This document shows positions 1 through 12,314 of a stretch of DNA of 64,000 nucleotides, piece by piece. The stretch comes from Phoronis australis (Eukaryota; Phoronida; Phoronidae), in assembly GCA_002633005.1 (NCBI GenBank), contig NMRA01000194.1, forward strand, positions 417,326-481,325. The letters are read 5' to 3'. Each line of letters begins with the position of its first letter. The stretch's first letter is position 1. The translations under genes were made by a program, and so were the position numbers. Under the pieces are notes generated by a model. It saw only the letters and a list, made by a program, of their open reading frames with translations. It had not been told where the DNA came from and ran no database searches.

Positions 1-230
1 TGAAAAAGTTGAGTTCACGATTTTGGGAACTGAAATAGGGACTGCTCGAAGAAAAAGTTTCATAACGGGAGTATTTGTTCGAGTTGGAAGGAATTAAACA
101 CATCGACAACCTCCTAAGGTGTTCCTCTATGCGCAAAAGGTATTTGTAACAACGTGACTTTGATGGTTTAGTCGGTGCGAGGCATAATTCGCCGAAAAGC
201 TTCCGGCGTACAGAGCGCCTATAGCCTCTA

Positions 231-263
231 CATCGCCTCTGCTTCGGGCCAACAGAGGCGATG
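231..263. repeat. Perfect 11-bp GC-rich hairpin
   Basis: CATCGCCTCTG, 11-base loop, CAGAGGCGATG. It sits in a locally GC- and CpG-rich patch (about 150-350) that could be a promoter or first exon end, but nothing more specific is visible. Confidence 0.85.
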
Positions 264-1789
264 GTCATTGCCTATTTGAACGCTTGACTGGCACGAGGCC
301 GAGTGTGCCCGGTTCAGGCGGTTGACCGACCATACAGCCATCGACAGGTGATTTTCTATGTAAGTTCCCCGTTACTGATTGGTGGTCTAATCTAGCTTGT
401 TAATATAAATAGGTTATTATTATACAGTCTTTCTGATTACCTTTATGCCTTCATTCACAGAGAACGTAACTTTTTCCCGAACACCTTTGAGACAGCGCCA
501 AGCCAACTTAGGCACTTTTGATCTTGTACTGAGCTTTTTCCGTCTCCAAGCTTAGTTTCGAAATTTCAAAGATTTTAAAGTTTGTTGCTTCATTTGACTG
601 TCATGAAATGTAGTTTGGTCTTTATAATTCTCTATGCTCAATTATTGGAGACATTCAAAAGATGTATCAGAAATTTGTCAGAAATTGATGAAATACGATT
701 ACGTTTATGTGATTCCTGTCAACTCAGCACACCGAAGCCGCCATTTTTCAAGTTTCCGGGGAAGGAAAAGCTGCAGGGGTTGGCTGTCGCTGAATTCTTG
801 TTTGTCGTCTGGAGAAAACATCTGTTCTGAACATCCTTAATGAAAACTTCTGATACAATGTCTGAAATGGTATGCCTTTTTATTCTAATGTAAAAACGTT
901 ACTACTGAGTAGCTGGAATGCAAAACATGAATGAATCTAGAGTCGTCTGCAACATGTGAACAGCGCCAGGCCCTTGCCAAGGGTGGATCGGTGCATCGCC
1001 CGTGGCCGTTAGACACGTAGACACGTAATCCGTCTGCAAATAAATATTTAAAGACATGCTCCACAAGGTCATTAAACCGAGGAACACAATTTTGACCAAA
1101 TAATACAAATTAAAATCGTACCTGTGTTGGTTACAAGGCATTCAAATGAAGCAAAAGTACTATTTCCTAACCTAACCAAAAAAGAAAAAGTCACTTAATG
1201 AAAGAAGTTGGCAGTATATGCAAAAAGGTCAACTTTGGTAATTGTTTACAATATGACGACATTGACTTACACACATGATTTTGGTATCGTTCGACTTCTC
1301 TCATCGTTCTCAATCCAAAAATATAACGACGTTTCCTACCTTGCCCTCTTACAATTTTATCGTTAAGTTTTTGTTGGCATTATTTCCTCATTGAAACCGA
1401 CATGTTCAATCAACGTAAGATTACAGTGACATCTGTTGACAACGAATAAAACGCTGTGCAATCCAGTCGCAGTGTCCGCAAGATTCCCCTTGATTATTAC
1501 ACTAAGAAATCCCAGTCTTACCTTATAATAACTATGGAGTTCGTTAGTCATGTGATCGAGAGACCGAATCCATCAAACAGGTCAATTACTGGAGACTGGT
1601 CTCATTTCACAGCATTCGAATTGGACAATATTCCTCGATCACGACTTGTCCTGGACGCTGGTCATAAGGTTGTACCATACGTTATTAATTGTTATGTCAA
1701 GTGTGCCGACTACGCACCCTGTGGTCAGTTCTGAGTTCTTCCCATATTCGACTCGGTATGCCCATAATTCACTTCTCTCAATGGAAGTC

Positions 1790-1830
1790 TCAATCAATGA
1801 ATTGCTCATCTATAGCAATTCATTGATTGA
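1790..1830. repeat. Perfect 17-bp hairpin
   Basis: Left arm TCAATCAATGAATTGCT (1790-1806), 7-base loop, right arm exact reverse complement (1814-1830). No gene recognised nearby. Confidence 0.95.
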
Positions 1831-2306
1831 ATGTGACACGCACTAATTAAGAGTCGTTATCAACAACCTCCCTCTCTTGATGGCTGTTGGCTTCAATTCC
1901 ACATGAATTTTGTTTATTGGACATTTGAGTGTTGTAGGTGATTATCAAGACGCTCGGCAAGATTTTGCGGTTGGTCTTCCGCTCATTATTTACGAAACCC
2001 CTTAACAGAGCAACGCGCCTACTTACTGGATTTTTTCAGATATTCAATAACTCACTTCTAATTCTCAAGTATACTAAAAAGTCCATTTTAAGAAATATTT
2101 ATATCTTTTGAAGAGATAACGTCGAATTGCTGAAAAGATGCTAATTTTTGATATGTATTTGGCGAATCGTGGTTGATAACTCATTAATATTCCTATTTCA
2201 TATTCTGTTAAGAATTCAAGCGTGTAGTCATTTTACACATGAAATCCGGGCATTGGTTTCGGATATAGATACACCAGTGTTCTCCACGACCACTTATAAT
2301 GTGTCG

Positions 2307-2400
2307 CAGCGTCCTGTTTGGCCGAGCGCGCGTCCTGTTTAAATGTCCCACGTCCTGTTTAAAAATCCAGCGTCCTGTTTAAAAATCCCGCGACCAGTTT
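2307..2400 (+). repeat. Short tandem repeat with CGTCCTGTTT core
   Basis: Core CGTCCTGTTT at 2310, 2331, 2351 and 2371, with a degenerate fifth at 2391; spacing about 20 bp. The last units share TTTAAAAATCC linkers. Confidence 0.9.
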
Positions 2401-3393
2401 CAAATTACGCTTGACAGCAACTGGCCATAGCCCATTGAAACTGAATAAAGGCTAAGGAAGTGGTCAGTTGTGGACAGCCTAATCACCGGCCCCACTCAAG
2501 CGGCAGACCGGGCCGCTAGTCTATTTATGGTGTAATGCGGCGTGTAAATGATCTCTCAATTATCTTTTCAATTCATCTGGAACAACTAGTCAATTTGAAC
2601 AAAGGCCCAGTGCTACCTATACGCCTAATCCACTACCTGCTCACTGGAGGTGCAGTCCATCACTAAAGTCGCTGATCCATGCGTTAAGCCTATTTGCTTT
2701 TTGCGTTCGGCAGACAACTGATCATATTACCTGTTGAAAATAATTAAGGCTCGGTGGTTAGTTCTGCTGGTTAGTTGTGCGAAGTATATGCTGTCAGCAA
2801 AGACACCGTTGCGCAGCAGTTTATGCAACGACCGTCTTCTGGGAGGCCAGAATTTTAATTGGTTTTCGTAGCACATTTTTCAATATTCCGTGGGCCCAAC
2901 GGCACAGACTTTACCGATACCAGTCTCAAAACTATTTTCATGAAACTGCTTTTGATGGCTCTCATTGGTTGTTGTTTGTGTATTTCTCACTTAGATAAAT
3001 ATTATTGGTTACTTTTGGTGCCACCAGCCCATTGAGAATGACCGAGTTCATCTCGTTGCCTTACAAGGAGTTTTGCTGGCAGCATGAACATGATATTTGT
3101 GGTGCATACTCCCTATAAAAATCTGCCAAGCCGTTGGCAAGCTAAATAGTAGCCGTGCGTGACGTTTGCGGTTTTGGGGGAGAACTCGAGAATTGGGACA
3201 GCGGGTGATGTCACTGAGTAAAGTTCAAAATATAAGTGTTTCGCGCTGATAAATTGCAGCCAAAGCATGTGATCTCATTGAAATCAAGCGGTAATATCTC
3301 GCGTAATCTCGCAGAGTCTTGTTTACCTAGCTTGGTCCTTACGTTAGTGAATTCTATCCTGGCTTCCGTTACCAATTGACATGCGCATTCTAC

Positions 3394-3830
3394 ATACTTA
3401 GAAATGTCGTCTGCCGCGCAAAAGCGAAGCACCGCTAAACCTAAGGATTATTTTAAAAACCGAGAGATGTTTCAGATACTGACGTTGACTCTGATGCAGA
3501 TACGACAGATAATCCAGGGCCGGATGGTGGTGATATTGCCGGGCTCGGTCAACGAATCACAAATATCCGTGTCATGAACGGTGAACCGAATTTTTGCCGA
3601 CAACGTCAAACATCGGCAATACAAATGAATACAATTCGCTCTAACTTGAGAATAGATGGTTTTCATCTGGAAAAATGAGTTTGTGACAATCCTGAAAATT
3701 ATGGGAATTCCATGGTTGAAAGCGTTTGATAATTCAATTGATATCTTTTTAGAAATATTGATTGTCATCAACAGGCCTAACACTCCCGTCCAAGTAGATG
3801 GAAAACGCACGTGAATTGTTTTGTTTACCA
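3394..3830 (+). mobile_element. Decayed coding remnant, possibly LINE ORF1
   Basis: An ATG at 3414 opens a basic start (MSSAAQKRSTAKPKDYFKNR); after a frame change the sequence reads an acidic, Asp/Gly-rich stretch, then a segment like IRSNLRIDGF and, in a third frame, VTILKIMGIPWLKAFDNSID. The order basic start, acidic linker, NLRI-G block, then a helix before a dyad resembles ORF1 proteins of L1/L2-type LINEs. At least two frameshifts and stops break it. Family assignment is an inference from weak pattern matches; the antisense frame open over 3472-3882 is taken as a shadow. Confidence 0.3.
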
Positions 3831-5361
3831 TACCTAATTTGTATTCATAATGGAGGACTCGCATATTGTGCAGTTTTTGCAAGAGTTCTGGTAGTGCAGA
3901 AGTTCAGTATGTTGTACCAGCTTCAGGACGTCGAATTCAGACTATAAGAATGCTGTGCAAGACATTACACTTACAGACAGAGGGAAAACGTAGACTCTTC
4001 TATCAAGACCTAAAAATGTGACTGACTTTGCAAAGACGCTTCACTTGGACTGTCTTCATCATGGGAAAAGTTTACTTCTGTGTTAGACTTTTTGTACTTA
4101 GTTGACATTGACATCACAATTATTAAGTAGCCTAAAACCTCCATACTAGTGTGTCAAACACGTCTTTAGACTTCCATTTCAAAGTCATTGACTAAGCAAG
4201 GAAGCGTGAACAGAACGGAGGATGGTTATTTTATAATCCAGGTGAAGGTCACACATTTCATCAAATTTCATTGACAACCGCCATTTGCAAAGCCAGCTCA
4301 TGCGAATAGCAGTGGTTTGTGACTGGTGGCTGTGGATCTATGTATGCTGTAGACATAGAAGCAATGAGCCTGTTATGGAAGTGATCTACCGGTTTACATA
4401 TGAAAACAGTTACCTGTGAATAGTAGAATGGGTTATAAGCCTGTCAAAACTGCAGTTATCTCTGTCCATCATATCCCTTTCATTTTTGACAAAGTTAGCT
4501 CATTATAGACCATGATTAAAAAAGTTGTGACCTTGGCCATTAGAAAACGTAGTTGTCGGTGGATGATTTTTGATCACTGGCCAAGTAAATTTGTCTAGGA
4601 AGAAGAATTTCTCCCAAGTGTGGGAATGAATTTCACAAAATGTGGAGGGAAAGGTATTCAATGAGGGATATCTAGTTTTGGCATTATTGTGGCTTTGAAT
4701 TGAGCGTGGAAACCAGGATTGGCCAAAGGAATTAAAATCGACCGTGGCAGTTCGCTTTGACTGACCCAATTGCCTCTTCTTAGCTCTCTGAAGGCAGTAA
4801 TTCAACAATGATCACAGTCAATAATATACAATCAAACCGAGTTAAAAAAGCTCCCAAAGTTTCTGAAATGTCGGTTACACCTAAAATTCACCTGTGACCA
4901 AGTCAAGTTTTCTGGGATTACAGCAGTTGATTTTCAAGGATGTGAAAATTTACACTTTCAAGCTGGAGACTTATTCATCCAGTTTTGGCAGTTTAAAAGT
5001 TTTCCCAATACTGTGAAGTTCTCCTGATTTGGAAATTTGTTTCTGTTGTCCATTCCTAGATCAAGGCTTGTCAGCAACTTGAATCACACTGACAGTGTGG
5101 GGGAAATGTGCATGTACTTATAGAAAGGAAATCGATTTTAATGTGCAAACAGAGAATTTTTATAACATTGCGACTGCTTTTATCTGTATAACCTTTATTC
5201 AAACAAAAATTTAGGTGTCATAATTTTTGTATTAGGCGTATTTACCAAACCAAAGGCTTAATAAGTCATTTACAATAATATGGGCCTTGTGACATGATAT
5301 TCAAGTGCATTAAGATGGTTTCCGTCTGTTGTTTGTTGCTTATGACTTTTTTATTTTGTAG
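3831..5361. other. No recognised gene; likely ARMC8 upstream intron or promoter
   Basis: AT-rich. I looked for a short exon with ATG ending in phase 0 before 5,362 and found none I would defend. Small frames on both strands show no domain. Confidence 0.5.
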
Positions 5362-5435
5362 GAAACGGACGATGATGAAAGTTTCGTTCAAAACTTGTTT
5401 TCTTACAACAGTGGAAACTGGCACAGTGCTTGCAG
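5362..5435 (+). CDS. ARMC8: ARMC8 exon 1 found (second or later in the gene)
   Basis: Acceptor TTTTGTAG, donor CAG/GTAAAC. 24 codons plus 2 bases (phase 2). It reads an acidic start ([12 protein letters not shown]) that aligns without gaps to the human segment around HYVDRLF, 18 residues before the conserved VIG block that follows in the next exon. Enters in phase 0, so a short upstream exon must carry the ATG. Weakest of the ARMC8 exons; supported mainly by exact spacing and phase. Confidence 0.7.
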
Positions 5436-8400
5436 GTAAACTGATTAACTTGGTCCGCAGGAAGTTTGTTACTCATTACCCCATGTTTATATGAGCGACA
5501 CATGCTTCTGCCAGCAAAACTTATGGTTTGCTTTGAAGCAACTTTTGTCAGTACTCTTAAAGCTGAAGAAAAAGTCTTTGCCACTTTGGTTAGACTGAAA
5601 CTGGGTGCAGAAGTTCAGTCCAATGTGGTTCAAATGAGGCAGGTGAGATGTAAAACTCAGCTACAGTGTTCTCCACTGCCTGTTTTGACGCTTCAATGCA
5701 TTGAGTTTGGCTTGACTAATTTGGCTTACTTGCGTTAAGTTTGAAATCTTATGCAATGAATTTGAAGTATTGTGAGATTAATCGTGTTTTTTAGTCAAAT
5801 GTGGACATTTTGGACTTTTGGTACCAGTTCAATGCACTGATTACAAGACTTAACACATAAACTCCCCACAGCATGGAGATGGACTTTCGAAGACGTACAG
5901 TAATTCCAGTGTAGTTTGAATTTTCTGTTGCAGTTTATCAATTGTTGCAGTCGTGGATTATTGAGAATGCGTTTTCTTCATTACACGTGCCTGGCATACT
6001 TCACCCCTTTGTTACTGTGTCACGGAATCTCAATTGCATGGTTCCATTTTTTTAGAAACTGTTTTTTCATTTAGCAGACAGTTCATCGAGTATTATACAT
6101 GAATACACACCAGGTGAAATTCAACTGAAATTCACACAGTGTTAAAGATAATATGTTTCATTAAAACCGTGAATATTTAAGTTTGTAGCAAGCACCACCT
6201 TTGTAACTTCCTGGAGAACTATGTGTACAAGTATAATCAGAAAAAGAAACAATTTGTTAGTGAAATGCGATTTTAAAGAAAACACCATAATTGATACACT
6301 TAAAAACAAGTGTGAAAATATAGAAAAGCCTAATAATTCCAAATGTTATGTAATCGTTATTTGATAGTGAAACAAATAGTAAAAACTGTGCCATGTTTCA
6401 TTAAGGTAATGATGGCATATTACCATAGTCATTTACATAAAAATAGTCTCACAGAACGAGACTTTCTCAAGATGTTTGGTAACTGTTTCTCGGATGGTTA
6501 CCAGCACACTGGAAGACCCGGGTTTGTTTTTAAACTAGTACTTCATTTTCATATTTGCAATTCAGTGAAACATACATTATTAGCATCTTTAAATTACGTT
6601 GTTCTCTGCTGGAGTCAATCAACTGATGACTTGGCTAAGTCCTTTTGTTACAGAAACATACGGAATACAGTGATTGGAAGTCGCAAGCAGAAATCTTACT
6701 TCATTAATGTTGGCATACTTCCAAGGTATGAGGTTGTGCATTGTTATGTCGGGTGTGTTTTAACAGCTTCATCAACAAAAATCACTGATTTCAGAGTACA
6801 GCACAAGTTGTATTCAGTCGATATTGCTGCTCCTGCTGTTACGGTAACACCTTTAAATTTGGTTCCTACAGTATGTTAAGAGCATCGCTCTGAGCCAACT
6901 AGTGCCATAAATTGCCAAATGTAACGAACTGTGGCTTGCTTTTGTTTACGTCACCGCGAGAATCACCTATTCATTCAAACAGCTGCGAATAATACACGCT
7001 CTCAGTGGTATTCTATTCAGACCCCTATTCAATACAAGTTTTATCGGAATTTTATTGTTTGTGCTGGGTTCTCACGGTGACGCAATATGGCACGAAAAGG
7101 CAGGTTCAGTTATCATTTGACGGGCTTACATTTACGTGATTGAACTCTCGTCTTATTGTACTAAGGCTTCGCTAGGATTATCAATTACCACAATACATCT
7201 AAAATAAGAAAATTCCGTTTAAGGTAGCTTTAACACACAATCATTATAATCACTATTTCTGGTGTGATGATATTATATTGTTAATCATGAGTATTTTCAT
7301 GACAAATTAAATCGTCAGTGGCATGAGAGAAGCTTAGACACGTACGCTGCCTTATAGGCAACGGTGACCTAAAGTCGTGAATATAAGCATAATTAGCAGC
7401 TGAATGTCATACTACCCAATGTCCATTAACAACTGCTCCTGTGATATCATGGACATATATCAGCCTTCACAAATATACGTGTTTTGCCAATCTTAACCCT
7501 TGTTTGTCTCAATAAGCAGAGTTTTGAAACGATCGCTGATATCGCTGGCCATTTTGAATGAGGCCCTAAAATCGTGACCGTTTTGTTTAGATGGAAATGC
7601 ACGACGTAAGACCACACAAATCAACTACAGTGCTTACAGTTACTCCTGATGACATAAAAATGCATTGCATTGTTTATTAATTCAGTTTCAAATGAAATAC
7701 ATTGTTATATGTTTTGCACCCAACTTTGATGTGCACAGACATTTTCAATGAGGTTGTTCATGTAAAACACTAAGAACCCAGTGTCAATTATTTCTCTGTA
7801 TTTTATTGTTTTGGCCTTAAAAAACTTGATCGACCCTGGGACATTTTGATACATTGATCAAGCCACCCCTAGAGCACATGTTACAGCAAATCTGAACGAT
7901 TTTTAGTTTCAAAAATGTATTCTGACAATGCACAAAAAAGTGGATTAGTGAAATATGCTGTTTTAAGGTACTTTGTGAGAAAAGCCACCCACTCACTATT
8001 TATATCATATTATGAATATCAACACGTCCGGATATTCGTTTGGCGTTCGTAAGCAGAAGAACACTGGAAACTTAACGCTAGATGTCGCGGGACCATGCAC
8101 AAGCGGAAATAAGATCGTTCACGACTTTAGGGCACTCACGACTTTAGGACCTCTGACGTGAAATACTTCAGCAATTAAAAATATTCTTTCAAAAAGCGCA
8201 TTATTTTGGAGCCTAAATTTGTGCATCAGGTATTTTTAAATGATGATTTATCAATACGTTTTAAATTGAAACTGTTGAACGCTTACTGCTCGCATTGGAT
8301 AAGTCTAGCTTCTGTCACGTGCAATGCTATTTTAAAACTTGTTCCTACTTGAGTATTTTTTTTCCACTAGCGCAGCTTCGCACACGGTGCATGGGCCTGG

Positions 8401-11400
8401 CAACATGTATACGTGTTATTATTTGTTGACACTAATGATCGATTACTTTGTCTCTAGGCTGCTTCAGTTGATGAGTGATGATGACGTGGACTTGGTGACT
8501 CGACAAGAAGCAGCTGTAGTGTTGGGTAGTCTGGCTAGAAGCTCGTTGGATAACGTGCATGCACTACTTGAAGCTGGCTGTTTGTCAGTCTTGTTCAAAG
8601 GTAACGCGCATACCACAATATGAACCAGACTGATCTCCATCCTCTCAAAGAGCTGTTAAGGAATGTCAAAATATTTTCTTTGAGGAATCCATCCATGAAA
8701 AGGGTAAATAAGTGTTTGATATTAGGTATGATCACGTTAAATGTTGAAGGATGTCTATGTTTGTCATGTGCCATGAATGTCTACTGTGTCTTGCAGGTGT
8801 CACTCAACCCTGTCTGAAGTATGTTGAAGCCTGCTTGCGATGTCTACGCACTATATTTACAGCCAAATCTCAACAAATTGACATCATGTGTGAGGTAATG
8901 TAGCCTATAACATGCATCTCTGAGCTATACATGACCAGGTAATGTAGTCTACAACATGCATCTCTGAGCTATACATGACCAGGTAATGTAGCCTACAACA
9001 TGCATCTCTGAGCTATACATGACCAGGTAATGTAGCCTACAACATGCATCTCTGAGCTATACATGACGGCACTTAAGTCCCAAGTATTTATTATGCTCGA
9101 GAGTTATATGTACCAAACTATTGCATGGCATTACTGCAGGCTCTTTACCTGACATTTATTCTTTGCCAGCCAATAATTTCTGCTGATTGGTGGCTTCTGG
9201 AAAAATATCGGATCCTGTAGTGTTTCTAATTGGTCAATTTCCTCCAGAATTTCATTATTATCCCGAGATTGTCATATTTTTCCTAAACTCTTCTCTGCCA
9301 TCTATTTTTCGCTGTATGAATGTGCCCCTCATGGCTTAATTTGCAGCCTCAGTTTCAAACAATGCTTCCCAGTAGTGACTGTCCTGGAAAAGTACTTTAC
9401 GGTCATCCAAACTAATGGTCTACATAGTTATTCTTGATACGCTCAGCTATTGGTTTCTCCAGGCAATTGTGTTTGTTGTCAACAAGCTACTAAAATATTG
9501 TCGACTCGACACATGTACAGCTGTTTACTTTTCCAATCGTACCAGACTCTGAGGAATCACTGGGCTGCTTGTTGCGCTGAGTTTTTGTTTTTCCCAATCC
9601 AGCCGCGGTCTTTAACTTTGCTAAGGAGTCGTGCAAGGTTTTGGGCCGGGAAGGACTCTTGGCCATTAGTAACCTTTTCTGGCCTCGAATAACTTTGGCA
9701 ATGGTGGTGAATGTTAAAATGGACTCATTTGGCCTTCCCTTGTGAGGCATGAAAATGGGTCTCTCTAGGAGAAACGCTGCAGGTACGGCAGACAATATCA
9801 GGCACACACCAGTTAGTATGTAGACGTGGCCAGCGTTCCGAGTACTGTCGTAAACTGTTCCTGAAATGATAGTTTCACTTGGACAGCATTTTTCTTGACA
9901 TAAGTTAGCACTGCCTCTGTCGAGTTTTGTTTATTATTTATACGTTCATTCTGAGCTGCTCAAAAGAGATGCGCGGTGTTGCTTTTTCAGCAAAATTTAT
10001 GATGTGCTTTAATATTCGTAACTGCTTGATTTGCAGTTCACATTAGTTTAACAGTTCGCCTGAACAAAACAGTATGATATTTCATAACTGGATCCTTTAA
10101 TACATTGTTAGCGGGGAAAACAATGACATACTGTGTTCAAGGATCATTGTCAGTTATGGGCAACAACAGGATTTCCCATGGATGCGATAGACTTCTTGAA
10201 GTTTTGAGCTATAAAACAACGAAATCAGTTGTGTTTCATGATTTGGTTACAAAACACCAAGTCTCGCCGTTGTTTGTCAGACATTCACTAAAATCCAAGC
10301 CTATGACTTTACCAGTTAAATGCCTGTAAAAACTCTTCCAATTATCGAGTGGGATTTAGCAGAGCAGTTGACTGTAACCTAAGGGGTTTTGGGTTCGACT
10401 CTGCACTGAGGCTCATCTTAGAAAATTTTCTTTCTTGCCGATAATGTTCGTTCCACTGGTTGAAGTAGTGATTCGGTGACAACAATGTCCATAACTACCT
10501 GCAACCGACAAGCCAGTCAGTATGGCAAGACCTTGGGCAATTTCCAGCATTACTGTGGCACAATGCAACTGGTCCAATGAGGCATTCTTGATTATAGCCA
10601 GGTAGCGGAGGGAGTGAAACCCTGCTAAAGGAGGAGATGGAGACTGAATAGATTTGGTGTTGGGTTGTGGCTGTGTGTAAGACTGACCTCTGGATATTGC
10701 TACACAGCATAAAATACAGGAAAACTCTCGTGAGACGAATCGAGCGATTTTATCAGAGCAATGCAATATACGACTTATCTGAAGGCGCAAGTACGCAGAC
10801 AAGAACAACTCTACCGTGGAACTTTGTCCGAGTTAAACAAAAGTCTTACTCATGCTAGTTTTACTGTGTACTACCAGTAAAATTTCGTAAATTGCTGTGG
10901 CACTAATATCACATCAAAATGTTTATACTAATCACTATGGTAAGGACTAGTTGACTGTAACAAAATACAAAGCAGAAATATTCTGTTAATAATGTATAGA
11001 GTGTGAAATCTCCTTTAGAGCACTTTTCAACCATCATTTTCGTATCTTGCTATTTTTATGAGAATGGGCAGTGTTACTGCCATTATATAGAAACCGTCTA
11101 TACATTGCGCATCTCGATAATGAAAACTATTTAAATTAAATACGTTGGTGGGATACATTTATGCTTACCTGCTAAGATTCCATACGCAATACAGTAAATA
11201 ACTTGGTAGGCTCTGTGATGTAGAACTGAGACTAGACACGTGACTATCCCTGCTGGTACGAGTGAACTGGTGTGCACAGCGATCACTGAGACATGATTGA
11301 TTACTCGTCCAATCGCCAAATCACCGATTAACTTTGATATAGCTACAAAGGACCACGTTTCCTTGGTTACCCAAATGTTCTGTTTCAGTGTAGGGAGATC

Positions 11401-12223
11401 GTTTGTGGTTCCTTTCCACCTCCTTCGTTATTGTTCAATACAGTGATATCAATAACTTGGGTGTTGAACTAAAGTGCACACAGCCTAGACAAGTTGCATT
11501 TCCCAATAGCATTGGTTAAAACAACAGTGTTCCTCATCTAAAATACGTGTGATTTCTTGTCTTGGAAAGAACTGACAGACATTTCATTATGGCTTGAGAT
11601 TAGGTGTTTCATTTTATTCACTGAGTGTGGTCTCAAAGAATACTGAAGCGTCTGTCCTTTGCAAGTTCAAAAATCACTTCTTATTTGACATCAAGTTGAA
11701 GCCAACTTGTATTTTCTTCAAAAGAACCCAGTTTTATTGGTGCTTCACTTGATCATGCGGGATAGCTTTGGTCTGTGACGTTTTGGAATATGCATGAAAT
11801 AATCCTAGTTTTCGGTTGATTCATTACTGTTTTGCTTACCTAAAGAAGCCAGTAGGGATGCTCCTACTAACTTGCTCTCGCCAAGAACAGCAGTGTTCAG
11901 TGGTGTGAAGTATATTGGCACGTAGTAACCTGAACAAAATATTGCAATACACATTTCTTCAGTCCATGCTCCAGGCACATCAAATCTGATTCTGCATATA
12001 GTCAATAACTCTTGCTATTACTACTGCTGCTATTGTTACTACTTCTACTACTACTATTACTACTACTACAGTGTTACTGCCACTGTTACTACTGTTCTGC
12101 TACTACTGCTACAGTTACTGTTACTACTACTACTAATACTACTACTACTACTATTACTACTACTACTACTACTACTACTGTTACTACTAATAATACTGCT
12201 GTTTCTACTAATACTACCACTGT

Positions 12224-12314
<91 letters not shown>

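Larger units (their letters stand above)
1..3390. other. No recognised gene; upstream of ARMC8
   Basis: AT-rich apart from a CpG-rich patch at 150-350. A minus-strand stretch at 1060-910 (with a frame reading RVYVSNGHGRC) looks faintly coding but I could not place it. The missing ARMC8 start exon and promoter could be anywhere here or at 3,830-5,361. Confidence 0.5.

Noticed and set aside
902-1141. Small minus-strand frame with Cys residues, considered as a secreted peptide
   Set aside because: No signal peptide or Cys pattern; another frame of the same stretch looks equally coding, so neither is supported.
3472-3882. A 136-codon minus-strand frame
   Set aside because: It runs antisense to a more coding-like (though broken) + strand remnant and has no family likeness.
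6343-6879. A 178-codon + strand frame that looks like a gene
   Set aside because: Its first half is a dispersed repeat also present at 43 kb and its second half is ARMC8 exon 2 with intron on both sides.
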